Shown in pieces: positions 34,397-43,732 of a stretch of DNA of 64,000 nucleotides (the stretch's first letter is position 1; each line of letters opens with the position of its first letter). Made by a program: the position numbers and the translations under genes. The stretch covers positions 124,001-188,000 of the forward strand of contig NZ_JACJSA010000011.1 of assembly GCF_014697545.1 (NCBI RefSeq), given 5' to 3'. Below the pieces are notes generated by a model. That model had not been told where the DNA came from and searched no databases. It saw only the letters and a program-made list of their open reading frames with translations. This stretch comes from Oscillatoria sp. FACHB-1407. Its GTDB lineage: Bacteria; Cyanobacteriota; Cyanobacteriia; Elainellales; Elainellaceae.

Positions 34397-34615
34397 GTAT
34401 AGCCGTAGCCACACTCGATGGGCGGAGGCGAGTCAGAAAGTTTTCCCAGCATCAGGGCTTGAGCCATTACCTTTGCCTTAACCTTTCTGACAAAAGCTAT
34501 ATTTTGCCAAAATTCTTCTAGCTTCTATCTAGGAATGCACACAGGGAGGCTTTGCCTTCAACCATTGCTTCAGGAGGCAGAGCCTCCGTAATTCCATTTC
34601 CAAGCAGGAGATTGG
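34397..34615. repeat. family E repeat with hairpin extension, second copy
   Basis: The 104-bp core (34397-34500) starts TATAGCCGTAGCCACACTCG and ends ACAAAAGCTATA. The extension matches 19303-19425 and carries the hairpin GGAGGC-AGA-GCCTCC at 34572-34586. Confidence 0.8.
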
Positions 34616-34664
34616 AAACGAGGTTTGTCTGAGATTTGTTTGCAGAGAGAACTACCTACGCAGG

Positions 34665-34740
34665 TTCAAAACCTCAGTCCGCATCGGCGGACTTCGCTCA
34701 TATAGCCGCGAATTCATTCGCCGGGTTCAGTTCCCCAATC
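34665..34740. repeat. family D fragment
   Basis: It contains AACCTCAGTCCGCATCGGCGG, ACTTCGCTCATATAGCCGCG and AATTCATTCGCCGGG, the right-hand interior of family D. The stretch from here to 35062 holds GC-rich inverted repeats such as GGAGCGATCGCCCCC but no gene. Confidence 0.6.
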
Positions 34741-35062
34741 ACTAGATGCACCCACTTCAATCCTGTTTTGTCCGGGCGAATGGTCGTTTGCCCCTGCCGC
34801 AGACTCAATACCTGCCTCTATCAAACATCGAACTGATTTAATTCTATTTCTTAAGGGATTTTTGGAGCGATCGCCCCCTTCTACTCCTGATCTCCTAAAT
34901 AATACGGATACACCAGAGGTATTATTGGAACCTTCGGTGAGTTTGCGGAGAGGGGCGATCACCTCTACCCCCATCTATCAGAACTAAGTCATATTACAGA
35001 CACTACGCTAGATTTCTAGTTTCAACCGCTACTTTAAATTACTTTGAAAGGACTATCAACCC

Positions 35063-35269
35063 ATGGATGCCTTAACAAAATACGCTACAGTCATGGCTTC
35101 AAGGCTTGGTTATTATCTCGCGATCGGTAAGAAGGAACATGGCACACGGTATGCCCTCGTCAGCCTGCAACGACAGTATCAAATCGATTACAGCTCACTG
35201 GATGGAGTGCTTAATTTTCTGGCGATTAAAGAGGATTGGGTAACAAATAGCACGGGCAACAAAGGCTAG
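35063..35269 (+). CDS. small hypothetical protein
   Basis: A 68-residue frame starting MDALTKYATVMASRLGYYLA, preceded by GAAAGGAC at ribosome-binding distance. The composition is protein-like and helical; no family is recognised. It stands alone between a repeat-rich region and the receiver/reductase gene. It may be real, but no homology supports it. Confidence 0.45.
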   Translation: MDALTKYATVMASRLGYYLAIGKKEHGTRYALVSLQRQYQIDYSSLDGVLNFLAIKEDWVTNSTGNKG

Positions 35270-35623
35270 GCGATCGCGCTCCCGTCAAATTCACTACACT
35301 GTTCACCCCCTCAGCTTTGAGATCACGGCTTGCCGTTGCTCAATGACCGCTGCAATCAGGGGGTATTTTGTCTTTCTGTAAAAAAGAACCGGTAGCAGGA
35401 TGTATTCATCACCGCAAAGCCTGTAATTCTAATTTGAGAAAAGCAGAACTACAATCAATGGAAACTGACCCAGAAACTCGGCAACCAGTTTTAATAGACT
35501 GCTATGGAATGTTTCTTTCAAGTTCCTTGGGTCGGTTTAGCCCAACAATCAGGACTCGTATTTCCGCCGAACAAAGGTTAGTGTAGAGCAACGTCAAACG
35601 ACTTCTAGCGGGATAGGTACGCA
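35270..35623. other. region upstream of the receiver/reductase operon
   Basis: About 350 bp, probably containing the promoter of the two-gene operon that follows. An open frame at 35368-35586 has no ribosome-binding site and no protein-like character, so I do not call it. Confidence 0.4.
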
Positions 35624-37285
35624 ATGGCAAAGCCTGTAATTCTGACTGTTGATGATGATCCAGATGTATTGCAAGCCGTGTCACGAGACTTGCGACATCA
35701 GTATGGCGATCGCTTTCGCGTCGTTCGGGCTGAGTCTGGGAAAAGCGCGTTAGAAGCCCTGGAACAACTGAAGCTGCGAAATGAATCCGTGGCACTGTTT
35801 CTCGTCGATCAACGGATGCCCAACATGGACGGGGTAGGATTTTTGGGGGAAGCCCTCAAACTCTATCCAGAAGCAAAACGGGCACTCCTGACGGCTTATG
35901 CTGATACCGATGCTGCCATTCGCGCCATCAACCGGACACGCATCGACTATTACTTGCTGAAACCCTGGGATCCCCCCGAAGAGCGGCTTTATCCAGTGTT
36001 GGATGACTTGCTGGATGACTGGTTTGCAGGCTTTCGTCCACCCTTTGAAGGCATCCGGGTTGTGGGAAATCGTTGGTCACCCCTATCTCACCAGGCAAAA
36101 GACTTCCTGGCACGGAACCAGATCCCCTATCAGTGGTTGGATGTTGAACTGGAACCTGAAGCCGCCAAATTGGTAGAGTATGCCGAAGCTGAGGGCAAAC
36201 AACAGTTACCCCTGGTTCTCTTTCCCGACGGTTCCCGGTTGGTACAGCCCTCAAACCTGGCGATCGCCGAAAAAATCGGACTGCGAACTCAGGCAGAACG
36301 TCCCTTTTATGACCTCGCCATCATCGGCGGTGGACCTGCGGGATTAGCTGCCGCTGTTTATGGTGCATCTGAGGGACTCAGCACCGTCATGATTGAGCGA
36401 GAAGCACCAGGCGGACAGGCGGGTTCCAGTTCTCGCATTGAAAACTATCTGGGGTTTCCGGTGGGGTTGAGCGGGGCAGATTTAGCCCGTCGAGCCGTGA
36501 CACAAGCCCGGCGATTTGGCGTAGAAATTCTCACACCTCAAGAAGTCAGGAGCGTTCGCATTACTGACCCTTACCGGATTTTGCACTTGGCAGATGGGAG
36601 TGAGATCAGTTGCCACGCACTGCTGGTCGCGACCGGAGTTTCCTATCGCAAACTTAGTGTGCCGGGAATCGACCCGTTATGTGGTGCAGGGGTCTACTAT
36701 GGAGCCGCTATGACAGAGGCGATCGCCTGCCAGGGAGAATCGGTTTACATTGTCGGGGGTGCCAACTCTGCCGGACAAGCCGCCATGCACTTCTCCAAAT
36801 ATGCGAGTGAGGTGGTGATGTTGGTGCGATCGCCCCTGACTAAGAGCATGTCGCAATATCTGATCGACCAGATCGAGGCGACCCCCAATATTCGGGTGTG
36901 TACAGGCTGTGTCGTGGAAGAGGTCAAAGGGACAACCAACCTGGAAGCCCTGGTGGTTAAAAATCTCAACACAGGTGAACGAGACACGGTTAATGCCACA
37001 TCCCTCTTCATTTTCATTGGTGCGATGCCTCAAACCGATTGGCTGGATGGCACAGTCGAGCGAGATGAAAAGGGCTTTATCCTGACTGGACCCGACTTGA
37101 TTCGAGAGGGCAAGCCCCCGAAAGGCTGGAATCTTGATCGCCCCCCCTTCCTGCTTGAAACTAGCGTTCCGGGCATTTTTGCCGCCGGAGATGTGCGCTA
37201 CAACTCTGTCAAACGAGTGGCATCCGGAGTGGGTGAGGGTGCGATCGCCGTTCAATTTGTCCATCGTTACCTCAGCAAGGTGTAG
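35624..37285 (+). CDS. receiver domain fused to thioredoxin-reductase-like FAD oxidoreductase
   Basis: This 553-residue fusion has a receiver domain (about 1-125) with ILTVDDDPDV, the acceptor Asp in FLVDQRMPNMDG and the Lys in LLKPWD. A glutaredoxin-like domain follows (about 150-225; RWSPLSHQAKDFLARNQIPY), then a thioredoxin-reductase-like FAD/NAD(P) domain (about 235-550) with IIGGGPAGLAAAVY, GGQAGSSSRIENY and a C-terminal FAD signature IFAAGDVR. The CxxC redox pair of thioredoxin reductase is missing: the equivalent site reads VYYGAAMTE. The glutaredoxin-like part also lacks a CxxC. The downstream kinase begins 4 bp after its stop, so the pair probably forms a two-component module acting on redox chemistry. 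Confidence 0.9.
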   Translation: MAKPVILTVDDDPDVLQAVSRDLRHQYGDRFRVVRAESGKSALEALEQLKLRNESVALFLVDQRMPNMDGVGFLGEALKLYPEAKRALLTAYADTDAAIRAINRTRIDYYLLKPWDPPEERLYPVLDDLLDDWFAGFRPPFEGIRVVGNRWSPLSHQAKDFLARNQIPYQWLDVELEPEAAKLVEYAEAEGKQQLPLVLFPDGSRLVQPSNLAIAEKIGLRTQAERPFYDLAIIGGGPAGLAAAVYGASEGLSTVMIEREAPGGQAGSSSRIENYLGFPVGLSGADLARRAVTQARRFGVEILTPQEVRSVRITDPYRILHLADGSEISCHALLVATGVSYRKLSVPGIDPLCGAGVYYGAAMTEAIACQGESVYIVGGANSAGQAAMHFSKYASEVVMLVRSPLTKSMSQYLIDQIEATPNIRVCTGCVVEEVKGTTNLEALVVKNLNTGERDTVNATSLFIFIGAMPQTDWLDGTVERDEKGFILTGPDLIREGKPPKGWNLDRPPFLLETSVPGIFAAGDVRYNSVKRVASGVGEGAIAVQFVHRYLSKV

Positions 37286-37289
37286 CGTC

Positions 37290-38720
37290 ATGGGAAACCA
37301 ATTATGTATCGATGACTTGTTGCTGCTCGAACCGTTTCAAAAACTGCCTGAAGCTCGACTGCAATGGGTGTGCGATCGCGCCCAAAAAGTGTCACTCCAG
37401 ACCGGAGAGGTGCTGGTGCGTGAGGGTGATCCCCATCGGGGTCTACTCATCCTGGTCAAAGGTCAAATCGTCATCACTCGCCGCAGCGAAGGGGCTGAAA
37501 TTCCCATTGGGCGACACAATGCACCTGCTTTTTTTGGCGAGATCCAGGTGCTCACCGATGACCCTGCTCCGGTTACACTGCAAGCGTTAACCGAGTGCTA
37601 CCTGTACGAGATCGAGACAGAGGACTTTCGTACGCTGTTGCACGAATGTCGTGAATTTGAGCGCATGATCTTCCGCAGCATGGAGCGGCGATCGCGTGGG
37701 TTAGAGTCGTTTATTCGTGGACGAGAAAAAATGGCAGCTTTGGGAACCTTAGCCGCAGGGCTTGCCCACGAGTTAAATAACCCTGCTGCTGCGCTGGTTC
37801 GGGCACTCAAGGAGATGCCAACGGCGATGCTGGAATTACAACGGATGAATCTGGTGTACGGGCAACGCCAGGTAGAACCTGAGCATACCCAGAAATGGTT
37901 GCAGATACGCGATGCAGGCTATGAAGCCATTTTGAACGATCGCACCAATCCAGTGACACTGAGCGATCGCGAAGAGAGCCTGCTGGAGTGGTTAGAAGAC
38001 TACGGGGTTGAGAAAGCCTGGAAGCTGGCTGAACCCCTGGCAGAAGGCGACGTTACGCCTGAAATGCTCGATCAGTTGATGGAGCGTTGGCGAAATGACA
38101 CCACCGAACTGCGAGAGATGGGATTGCACTGGTTGGCGTTGTCCTTTGAAGTGATGTCCATGGTTAAGCATGGTTTGCGGGGTGCAGAACGCATTTCAGA
38201 GCTTGTCAAAGCGATGAAGTCCTACTCTTATCTCGATCAGGGCATTCAACAGGAAGTCGATGTCCATCAGGGATTGGAAGATACGCTGCGCCTATTTGGA
38301 CACAAACTCAAGCAGGGCATTCAGGTCAAACGGCAGTATGATCCCAAAGTACCCAAGGTGCTCGCCTTTGGCAGCGAACTCAATCAAGTGTGGACAAACT
38401 TAATTGACAATGCGATCGATGCTATGGATGGCAAAGGTGTATTGGAACTGACTACCCAGTTTAAAGGAAGTTCCATTCGGGTTGATATCACCGACTCTGG
38501 AAGCGGCATTCCACCTGAAATTCAGTCGCGCATTTTTGAACCGTTCTTTACAACGAAACCCGTAGGGCAAGGGTCGGGATTAGGCTTAGAAACTATCCGC
38601 CGTATCATTGAGAATCGCCATCAGGGCTCAATCCTATTTGAGTCAAAGCCAGGAAGAACGAGTTTTATGGTTTGCTTGCCATTGAATAAACCTGTGATTC
38701 GGTCGGGGAGTGAAGAGTAG
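37290..38720 (+). CDS. CRP-domain sensor histidine kinase
   Basis: This 476-residue protein has an N-terminal cyclic-nucleotide-binding/CRP-like domain (about 12-130; GEVLVREGDPHRGLLILVKG), a dimerisation/phospho-acceptor region with GLAHELNNPAAALV (acceptor His), and an ATPase domain with NLIDNAIDAMDG, DSGSGIPPE and GSGLGLETIRR. The acceptor motif is of the HELNNP type. It starts at 37290, 4 bp after the reductase gene; an upstream extension from 37134 lies inside that gene and is rejected. The known pairing of this kinase type with a receiver/thioredoxin-reductase fusion suggests that it phosphorylates its neighbour. No membrane segment is present. Confidence 0.9.
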   Translation: MGNQLCIDDLLLLEPFQKLPEARLQWVCDRAQKVSLQTGEVLVREGDPHRGLLILVKGQIVITRRSEGAEIPIGRHNAPAFFGEIQVLTDDPAPVTLQALTECYLYEIETEDFRTLLHECREFERMIFRSMERRSRGLESFIRGREKMAALGTLAAGLAHELNNPAAALVRALKEMPTAMLELQRMNLVYGQRQVEPEHTQKWLQIRDAGYEAILNDRTNPVTLSDREESLLEWLEDYGVEKAWKLAEPLAEGDVTPEMLDQLMERWRNDTTELREMGLHWLALSFEVMSMVKHGLRGAERISELVKAMKSYSYLDQGIQQEVDVHQGLEDTLRLFGHKLKQGIQVKRQYDPKVPKVLAFGSELNQVWTNLIDNAIDAMDGKGVLELTTQFKGSSIRVDITDSGSGIPPEIQSRIFEPFFTTKPVGQGSGLGLETIRRIIENRHQGSILFESKPGRTSFMVCLPLNKPVIRSGSEE

Positions 38721-38807
38721 GTAGTCGAGGTCAAACAAGCAGAAAATACTTTCAATGGCGATCGCGAAAGGATTACAGAAGTGCGATCGCCAACCTGTAA
38801 CACGGAC

Positions 38808-39212
38808 TCAAGAAGGCATCAAGCCTTGTTTTGTCGGCCCTCGTTCTGTGAGAACTCCATCCCATTCGCCTAAGTGCTCTATCTTAGTCAAAAGATACTG
38901 TCTCATTTGCTTCATTTCTTCAATTCGTTCATCAATTTGTCCAAGTTTTCGACTCAAAATATCTCGTTTCTGATCAACCGTTAGCTGATCATTCTCAAAG
39001 TCTTTAATCCAATCTTGAATCTCAGTGAGTGTAAACCCTAATCGCTTTGCCCGTTGAATCAAGACTAACCGCTCCAGACTCGCCTCAGAATAGTCCCTGT
39101 AGTTATTACTCTTGCGATTAATCAACTCAGAATCAATCAAGCCTTTCTTTTCGTAAAAGCGAATTGTATCAATCGGTAACCCAGATCGTTTTGCAAGTTC
39201 GCTAATCAGCAT
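38808..39212 (-). CDS. MerR family transcription regulator
   Basis: This 134-residue regulator has the MerR helix-turn-helix and wing at the N-terminus (ISELAKRSGLPIDTIRFYEK, then NYRDYSEASLERL) and a coiled-coil dimer helix from about 75 to 115. There is no cysteine cluster, so it is probably not a metal sensor. It is divergent from the SDR gene at 39292 with 79 bp between them, a common arrangement in which the MerR protein controls the oxidoreductase gene. Confidence 0.9.
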   Translation of the reverse strand: MLISELAKRSGLPIDTIRFYEKKGLIDSELINRKSNNYRDYSEASLERLVLIQRAKRLGFTLTEIQDWIKDFENDQLTVDQKRDILSRKLGQIDERIEEMKQMRQYLLTKIEHLGEWDGVLTERGPTKQGLMPS

Positions 39213-39291
39213 GATAAATCCTTGACTCTGGAGTATAGTCCATAGTTTACAGTGACTTTAGCTGAACTAGCGATCTGTCAAAGAGGTGATT

Positions 39292-40140
39292 ATGAGAGCG
39301 GTTTTAATTACAGGAGCTTCTTCAGGGATTGGATACGGAGCAGCCAAAGAATTTGTAAGCCAGGGGTATCATGTATTTGGCAGCGTTCGTCAAGATAGAG
39401 ATGCCCAACAACTGAGCCATGAAATGGGTACAAATTTTGTACCGCTATGCTTTGATGTCACCGATGCAAATGCGATCCAGCAAGCTGCTGACAAGGTTGC
39501 ATCCATGTTAGAAGGCAAAGGGTTAGCAGGATTGATCAACAACGCTGGTATTGCGACCAGTGGTCCACTCATCCACCAACCCTTAGATGAGATTCGCTGG
39601 CAATTTGAAGTGAATGTGATTGGTTTAATCGCCGTTACTCAAGCGTTTCTACCGCTGTTAAAAGCTCAAACATCGCGTGCAAACCCAGGCAGAATCATTA
39701 ACATTAGTTCTACTGGTGGCAAGATTGCTGCTCCGTTTATCGGGGCTTATGCAGGTAGCAAACATGCAGTTGAAGGCATCTCTCACAGCCTACGACGAGA
39801 GCTACAGCTTCATGGGATTGATGTCATTATTGTGGCTCCGGGTGCTGTAAATACCCCCATTTGGGATAAGGAATCAGCACAGGATGTGAGCCGATATACC
39901 GCGACTGAGTATGCAGAATCGATACGAGCTTTTCAACAATATTTTGTTGCTCAGGGCAAACAGGGGTATTCCTCAGAGGTAGTCGGACGCTTTATTCGCA
40001 GAGTCTTTGAAACTCCAAATCCAAAATCCCGATACACGATTGTTCGCAACCCAATTTCCAACTGGATTCTTCCTGCTCTCTTACCCGATCGCTGGCTAGA
40101 TAAACTGATTGGGCGAAATGTCGGCTTGTTACCTAAGTAA
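39292..40140 (+). CDS. short-chain dehydrogenase/reductase
   Basis: This 282-residue NAD(P)-dependent SDR has LITGASSGIGYGAAKEF, the NNAGIA motif, the catalytic Ser in INISSTGG and the YAGSKHA (YxxxK) motif. The start at 39292 (MRAVLITGAS) is preceded by AAGAGG; an in-frame GTG lies two codons earlier. It is the probable target of the divergent MerR regulator. The substrate is unknown. Confidence 0.92.
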   Translation: MRAVLITGASSGIGYGAAKEFVSQGYHVFGSVRQDRDAQQLSHEMGTNFVPLCFDVTDANAIQQAADKVASMLEGKGLAGLINNAGIATSGPLIHQPLDEIRWQFEVNVIGLIAVTQAFLPLLKAQTSRANPGRIINISSTGGKIAAPFIGAYAGSKHAVEGISHSLRRELQLHGIDVIIVAPGAVNTPIWDKESAQDVSRYTATEYAESIRAFQQYFVAQGKQGYSSEVVGRFIRRVFETPNPKSRYTIVRNPISNWILPALLPDRWLDKLIGRNVGLLPK

Positions 40141-40234
40141 TAGCGACGACCAGGGAACGATATTGATTGCGCGATCGGCTGAGTCGGGAATATTAGAGAA
40201 TAGGTTCATTGCTTTTACGGCTCATCGGTTGATC

Positions 40235-40723
40235 ATGACAACTTTTGTTGCTCTGGATTTTGAAACAGCAGACAACGCCAGAGATAGTGCCTGTTCTGTG
40301 GGGCTTATCCGCGTAGAAAACTACCAGATTGTGCAACGGGCGCATTATCTGATCCGTCCACCTCGGTCAACATTCCGGTTTACCTCGATTCATGGCATTC
40401 GATGGCGAGATGTGGCTGACCAACCCTCCTTTGGCGAGTTGTGGAATGTTTTTAATTCAAGCCTGTATGGTGTAGAGTTTCTGGCAGCCCATAACGCTTC
40501 CTTTGATAAGGGAGTTTTGTATGCCTGTTGTGACACGTATGGCATTCCTCGACCCTCACAGCCTTTTGTTTGTACCGTACAACTGGCTCGCAAAACCTGG
40601 AACATTCGCCCCACAAAATTGCCCAATGTTTGTGAGTATCTGGGGATTGAGTTAGATCACCATCAAGCATTGTCAGATGCGGAAGCGTGTGCGCGAATTG
40701 TAATTTCGGCACACCGATTCTAG
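40235..40723 (+). CDS. DnaQ-like 3'-5' exonuclease
   Basis: This 162-residue DEDDh exonuclease has ExoI in VALDFETAD (Asp and Glu), ExoII in AAHNASFDKGVL and ExoIII in HQALSDAEACARI, which supplies the active-site His and Asp. It is a stand-alone domain like the epsilon-type proofreading subunit or small RNase T-like nucleases. The start at 40235 (MTTFVALDFE) places ExoI at residues 5-10; the frame extends upstream into the preceding SDR gene but that part is unrelated. Confidence 0.88.
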   Translation: MTTFVALDFETADNARDSACSVGLIRVENYQIVQRAHYLIRPPRSTFRFTSIHGIRWRDVADQPSFGELWNVFNSSLYGVEFLAAHNASFDKGVLYACCDTYGIPRPSQPFVCTVQLARKTWNIRPTKLPNVCEYLGIELDHHQALSDAEACARIVISAHRF

Positions 40724-40774
40724 ACGTCTGAAAGTCTGATGAAAGTTTAGTGTCAGTCGTCGTCATCTCACCAG

Positions 40775-41398
40775 TTAATCAAAATCAGTTTGCCAATCTG
40801 GATGACGATAATGCGCGAATAGACGACTAATCTGAGCAGGCATCACACGAGACAGAGACAAATCTGGGATTTCATCTTCCGCAAAGAAAGTGGCTTCTTC
40901 GGTTTCTACATTATCTATCGGTGAACCCCCTAACAACTCGCACAGAAAAAAGAGTTTGTAAATGTGATGTTCAAAGGGTGGATGATTGTGACGGGGATGG
41001 TCGCGATCGTACAGCGCGAGTAACTTTACGGCTCGTGTTTGATAACCAGATTCCTCGTAGACTTCTCGCTCTACTGCGAGGCTTGGCGGTTCACCCACAT
41101 CTACATACCCTCCAGGCAACGTCCACAATCCGTCAAACTTTTCTTTAACTAAGAGAATTTTGTCATTCTGAAAAACCGCACCCCGGACATCAACTTTGGG
41201 AGTAGCGTATCCCGTTTCCCGTTTGAACAGATCCAGCACTAGATTGGGTTCCACATTAGAGTGAGTTGCCATGATTTCAGCGGCAATCTGTTGCACCTGC
41301 TGAAACCGATCGATATCAAAGGGATTTTGGCTGTAGGTTAGCCCACACTGGGCGATCGCCTGTAGTTTCTGCGCCCACTTTAGCCATTGAGTATCCAT
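40775..41398 (-). CDS. Nudix hydrolase with N-terminal helical domain
   Basis: This 207-residue protein has an N-terminal helical domain of the type found before some Nudix hydrolases (residues 1-60; WLKWAQKLQAIAQCGLTYS), then a Nudix domain with the complete box GGYVDVGEPPSLAVEREVYE followed by ESGY. Such enzymes hydrolyse nucleoside diphosphate derivatives, possibly ADP-ribose or NAD-related compounds here. The ATG at 41398 has a strong GGAGGGA sequence six bases upstream and is preferred to a start at 41452. It is convergent with the exonuclease gene. Confidence 0.9.
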   Translation of the reverse strand: MDTQWLKWAQKLQAIAQCGLTYSQNPFDIDRFQQVQQIAAEIMATHSNVEPNLVLDLFKRETGYATPKVDVRGAVFQNDKILLVKEKFDGLWTLPGGYVDVGEPPSLAVEREVYEESGYQTRAVKLLALYDRDHPRHNHPPFEHHIYKLFFLCELLGGSPIDNVETEEATFFAEDEIPDLSLSRVMPAQISRLFAHYRHPDWQTDFD

Positions 41399-41542
41399 GT
41401 TCTCCCTCCTGATAACATGCTGTTGATAGCTCCATACTGCGAGCACATCCACCCCAACGCTACACCAGATCCTGCCGTCTTAGCAGGTTGCCATGACGAC
41501 CTTCCTACCCGCTCTCGACCTCCATCGGACGAGTTGTCGATG

Positions 41543-42595
41543 TTATGCTTCTGATTCCTTACTCTCCACAGTGACCTCAGAGGCGATCGCCTCCAACTCC
41601 ATCTCCAACTGCTCGATAGACGGGAGACTATCTTCAATTTGCTTCGCCAAACGATGGGTCGCCACTCCTATCGGAGTCGTGAGGTTGCGCAGTGCATACT
41701 CCACTACTGTCTTACTTTTTGACGTACACAAAATCAAACCAATCGTGGGCTGATCGTCAGGATGTCGAACTAGATCGTCGATCGCCGAGATATAAAAATT
41801 AACCTGTGAGCCAAAACTGGGTTGAAAGTCTCCAATTTTTAGCTCTACCACGACATAGCAGCGGAGTCGAAGATGATAAAAGAGCATATCAATACGATAT
41901 TCCCTGCCATCAACCTCAATGGGAAATTGACTACCAACAAAGGCAAACCCCACTCCCAATTCGAGCAAAAAATCGCGAATGTGAGTGACTAGCGCATTCT
42001 CTAAGTCTCGCTCCTGGGCATCCTTGCTCAGCGATAAAAACTCTAGATGATAGGGATCTTTTAACAAACTGTTGGCAAGATCAGACTGTGGCTTCGGTAG
42101 AATTTGCTCAAAATTAGTTGTCGCCCCTCCCATCCGCCGATGCAGTTGATTCTCGATCTGGAGCACTAATATATCTCGACTCCAACCATTCTCTACAGCT
42201 TGTTCTGCATACCACAGCCGCTCCTCGTTCAATTTCAGCTTCTCAAGCAACGCAATGTTATGTCGCCAGGGTAATTTTGCAACGCAGCGTTGCAAGATTG
42301 ATTGATCGGGATAGGCTTCTGCAAAAGCCTTCATGTAACGGATGTTGCGAGCTGAGAACCCTTTGATTTCAGGAAATTCTCGTTTCAAGTCCAGAGCCAG
42401 TCGATCGACAATTTTTGCTCCCCAACCCTGTTCCTGCTCCTTAAGCAGGATATCGCGTCCAATCTGCCAATACAGGCTGATTAGCTCCTGATTGACTGCC
42501 AGTGCGGCCTGGACTTGAGAGCGACGAATACGCTCCTTGAGGGAAGTCAGAAATTCATGATAGTTGGCTGGAGAAACAAGAGGATTTTTAGACAC
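41543..42595 (-). CDS. YhcG-type PDDEXK nuclease (DUF1016)
   Basis: This 350-residue protein has the N-terminal DUF1016 helical domain (residues 10-170; NQELISLYWQIGRDI, GFSARNIRYMKAF) and the C-terminal PD-(D/E)xK nuclease fold (about 190-330) with REYRIDMLFYH and VVVELKIGDFQP, which supply the catalytic Asp, Glu and Lys. The family is linked to restriction-modification and conflict systems, but no such partner is present here. It lies near several repeats. Confidence 0.88.
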   Translation of the reverse strand: MSKNPLVSPANYHEFLTSLKERIRRSQVQAALAVNQELISLYWQIGRDILLKEQEQGWGAKIVDRLALDLKREFPEIKGFSARNIRYMKAFAEAYPDQSILQRCVAKLPWRHNIALLEKLKLNEERLWYAEQAVENGWSRDILVLQIENQLHRRMGGATTNFEQILPKPQSDLANSLLKDPYHLEFLSLSKDAQERDLENALVTHIRDFLLELGVGFAFVGSQFPIEVDGREYRIDMLFYHLRLRCYVVVELKIGDFQPSFGSQVNFYISAIDDLVRHPDDQPTIGLILCTSKSKTVVEYALRNLTTPIGVATHRLAKQIEDSLPSIEQLEMELEAIASEVTVESKESEA

Positions 42596-42642
42596 AGGGC
42601 GTATTTTCGTTCAGCAATTGAAGGAGGTACAAGATTATAAGT

Positions 42643-42999
42643 TATAGCAACTGAAGGGTTGATTAGGACGGGGTGCAGGGGTAAACCCCACACCTCTGCC
42701 TGACAAATCTTTTATGCTTGGTGATTAAAATCGCGGCTACGAGAGCAAAACTCGCCGACGCGGGTTACAAAGAACCTTAATGCATTGAGTTTGCGAAGGC
42801 GAACTTCGATTAGATAGGCGCGAATTCCATCCACCAGCCAAAGCACAGAATATCAGCTAAGGCTACCGTGTACACACAACTCCTCTCAAGCCCTTAAAAT
42901 CCCTAACTCTGTGGGACTTTGAGCCTTCGTCAAGACACATTAGCTTGCTAAGGGGGACTACAGGGTTTTATAGAGGCTATCAACAGGTCTATAACACTA
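42643..42999. repeat. cluster of repeats: families A, D and C
   Basis: A family A end (TATAGCAACTGAAGGG) begins near 42643. A long family D copy runs from about 42697 to 42855 (CTGCCTGACAAATCTTTTATG, TAAAATCGCGGCTACG, GCGCGAATTCCATCCACC). A family C fragment is at 42950-42999 (AAGGGGGACTACAGG, TATCAACAGG). Together they fill the space between the YhcG and NarL-type genes. Confidence 0.7.
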
Positions 43000-43081
43000 T
43001 CAAAATAAGCAGAAATTGTGGTATCGAACTCCTCCCGACTACGCCTCCAACGCAGGGGAAGTGCTGTTTACCGGAGATGTA

Positions 43082-43723
43082 TTACGATGTTAGCGTCCGG
43101 CTCACCATGCCCCGTTTGATAGCGAAAAGGGCTGCCTGGGTGCGATCGCTCACCCCTAATTTGCTAAACACATGATTGGCATGATACTTAATTGCGCTTT
43201 CAGACAGGTGTAGCGTTTCGGCAATTTCGCTGTTACTTTGACCCTGCGCGATCAGTTCTAACACTTGCTGTTCTCGCGGAGTCAACTGGGGACGGCTCAT
43301 ACGTTCTGCCAATTTTTCGCCCACCTCAGGAGGAATGTATTTCTTCCCTGAATGCACCATGTGAATGGCTCTAACGATTTCATCCACCGGGGCATTCTTC
43401 AGAATGTATCCCTTTGCGCCCGCCTGTAGCCCCTGATAAATCTCTTCATCACTGTCATAGGTGCTGAGGATAATCATGCGTGCCTCTGGATACTCTTGCC
43501 GAATTTTGGCGATCGCCTCCACTCCATTCATTTCTGGCATTTGCAAATCCATCAGCGTGATATCCGGGTGATATTGTCGAAACAGGGCTACCGCCTCCAC
43601 ACCATTGGCTGCCTCAGCGACAATCTCCATCCCTGACCGATATCGCACCATTAACACCAATCCATTGCGAACAATGGGATGATCATCGACGACTAAAACT
43701 CGAATCGATTGTTCTGACATCAC
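43082..43723 (-). CDS. NarL-type response regulator
   Basis: This 213-residue protein has a receiver domain (1-125) with VLVVDDHPIV, the acceptor Asp in ITLMDLQMPEMNG and the Lys in YILKNAP, and a LuxR/GerE helix-turn-helix (about 143-205) with QLTPREQQVLELIAQGQSNS. It is the second gene of an operon; the kinase gene upstream ends 9 bp before its start. The two form a complete two-component system. Confidence 0.95.
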   Translation of the reverse strand: MMSEQSIRVLVVDDHPIVRNGLVLMVRYRSGMEIVAEAANGVEAVALFRQYHPDITLMDLQMPEMNGVEAIAKIRQEYPEARMIILSTYDSDEEIYQGLQAGAKGYILKNAPVDEIVRAIHMVHSGKKYIPPEVGEKLAERMSRPQLTPREQQVLELIAQGQSNSEIAETLHLSESAIKYHANHVFSKLGVSDRTQAALFAIKRGMVSRTLTS

Positions 43724-43732
43724 TTCATTCTC

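Noticed and set aside
35368-35586. 72-codon open frame upstream of the receiver/reductase gene
   Set aside because: No ribosome-binding site, no recognisable domain and a composition unlike neighbouring proteins.
37134-37289. N-terminal extension of the CRP-domain kinase
   Set aside because: It lies inside the reductase gene in another frame; the ATG at 37290 starts at the domain boundary.
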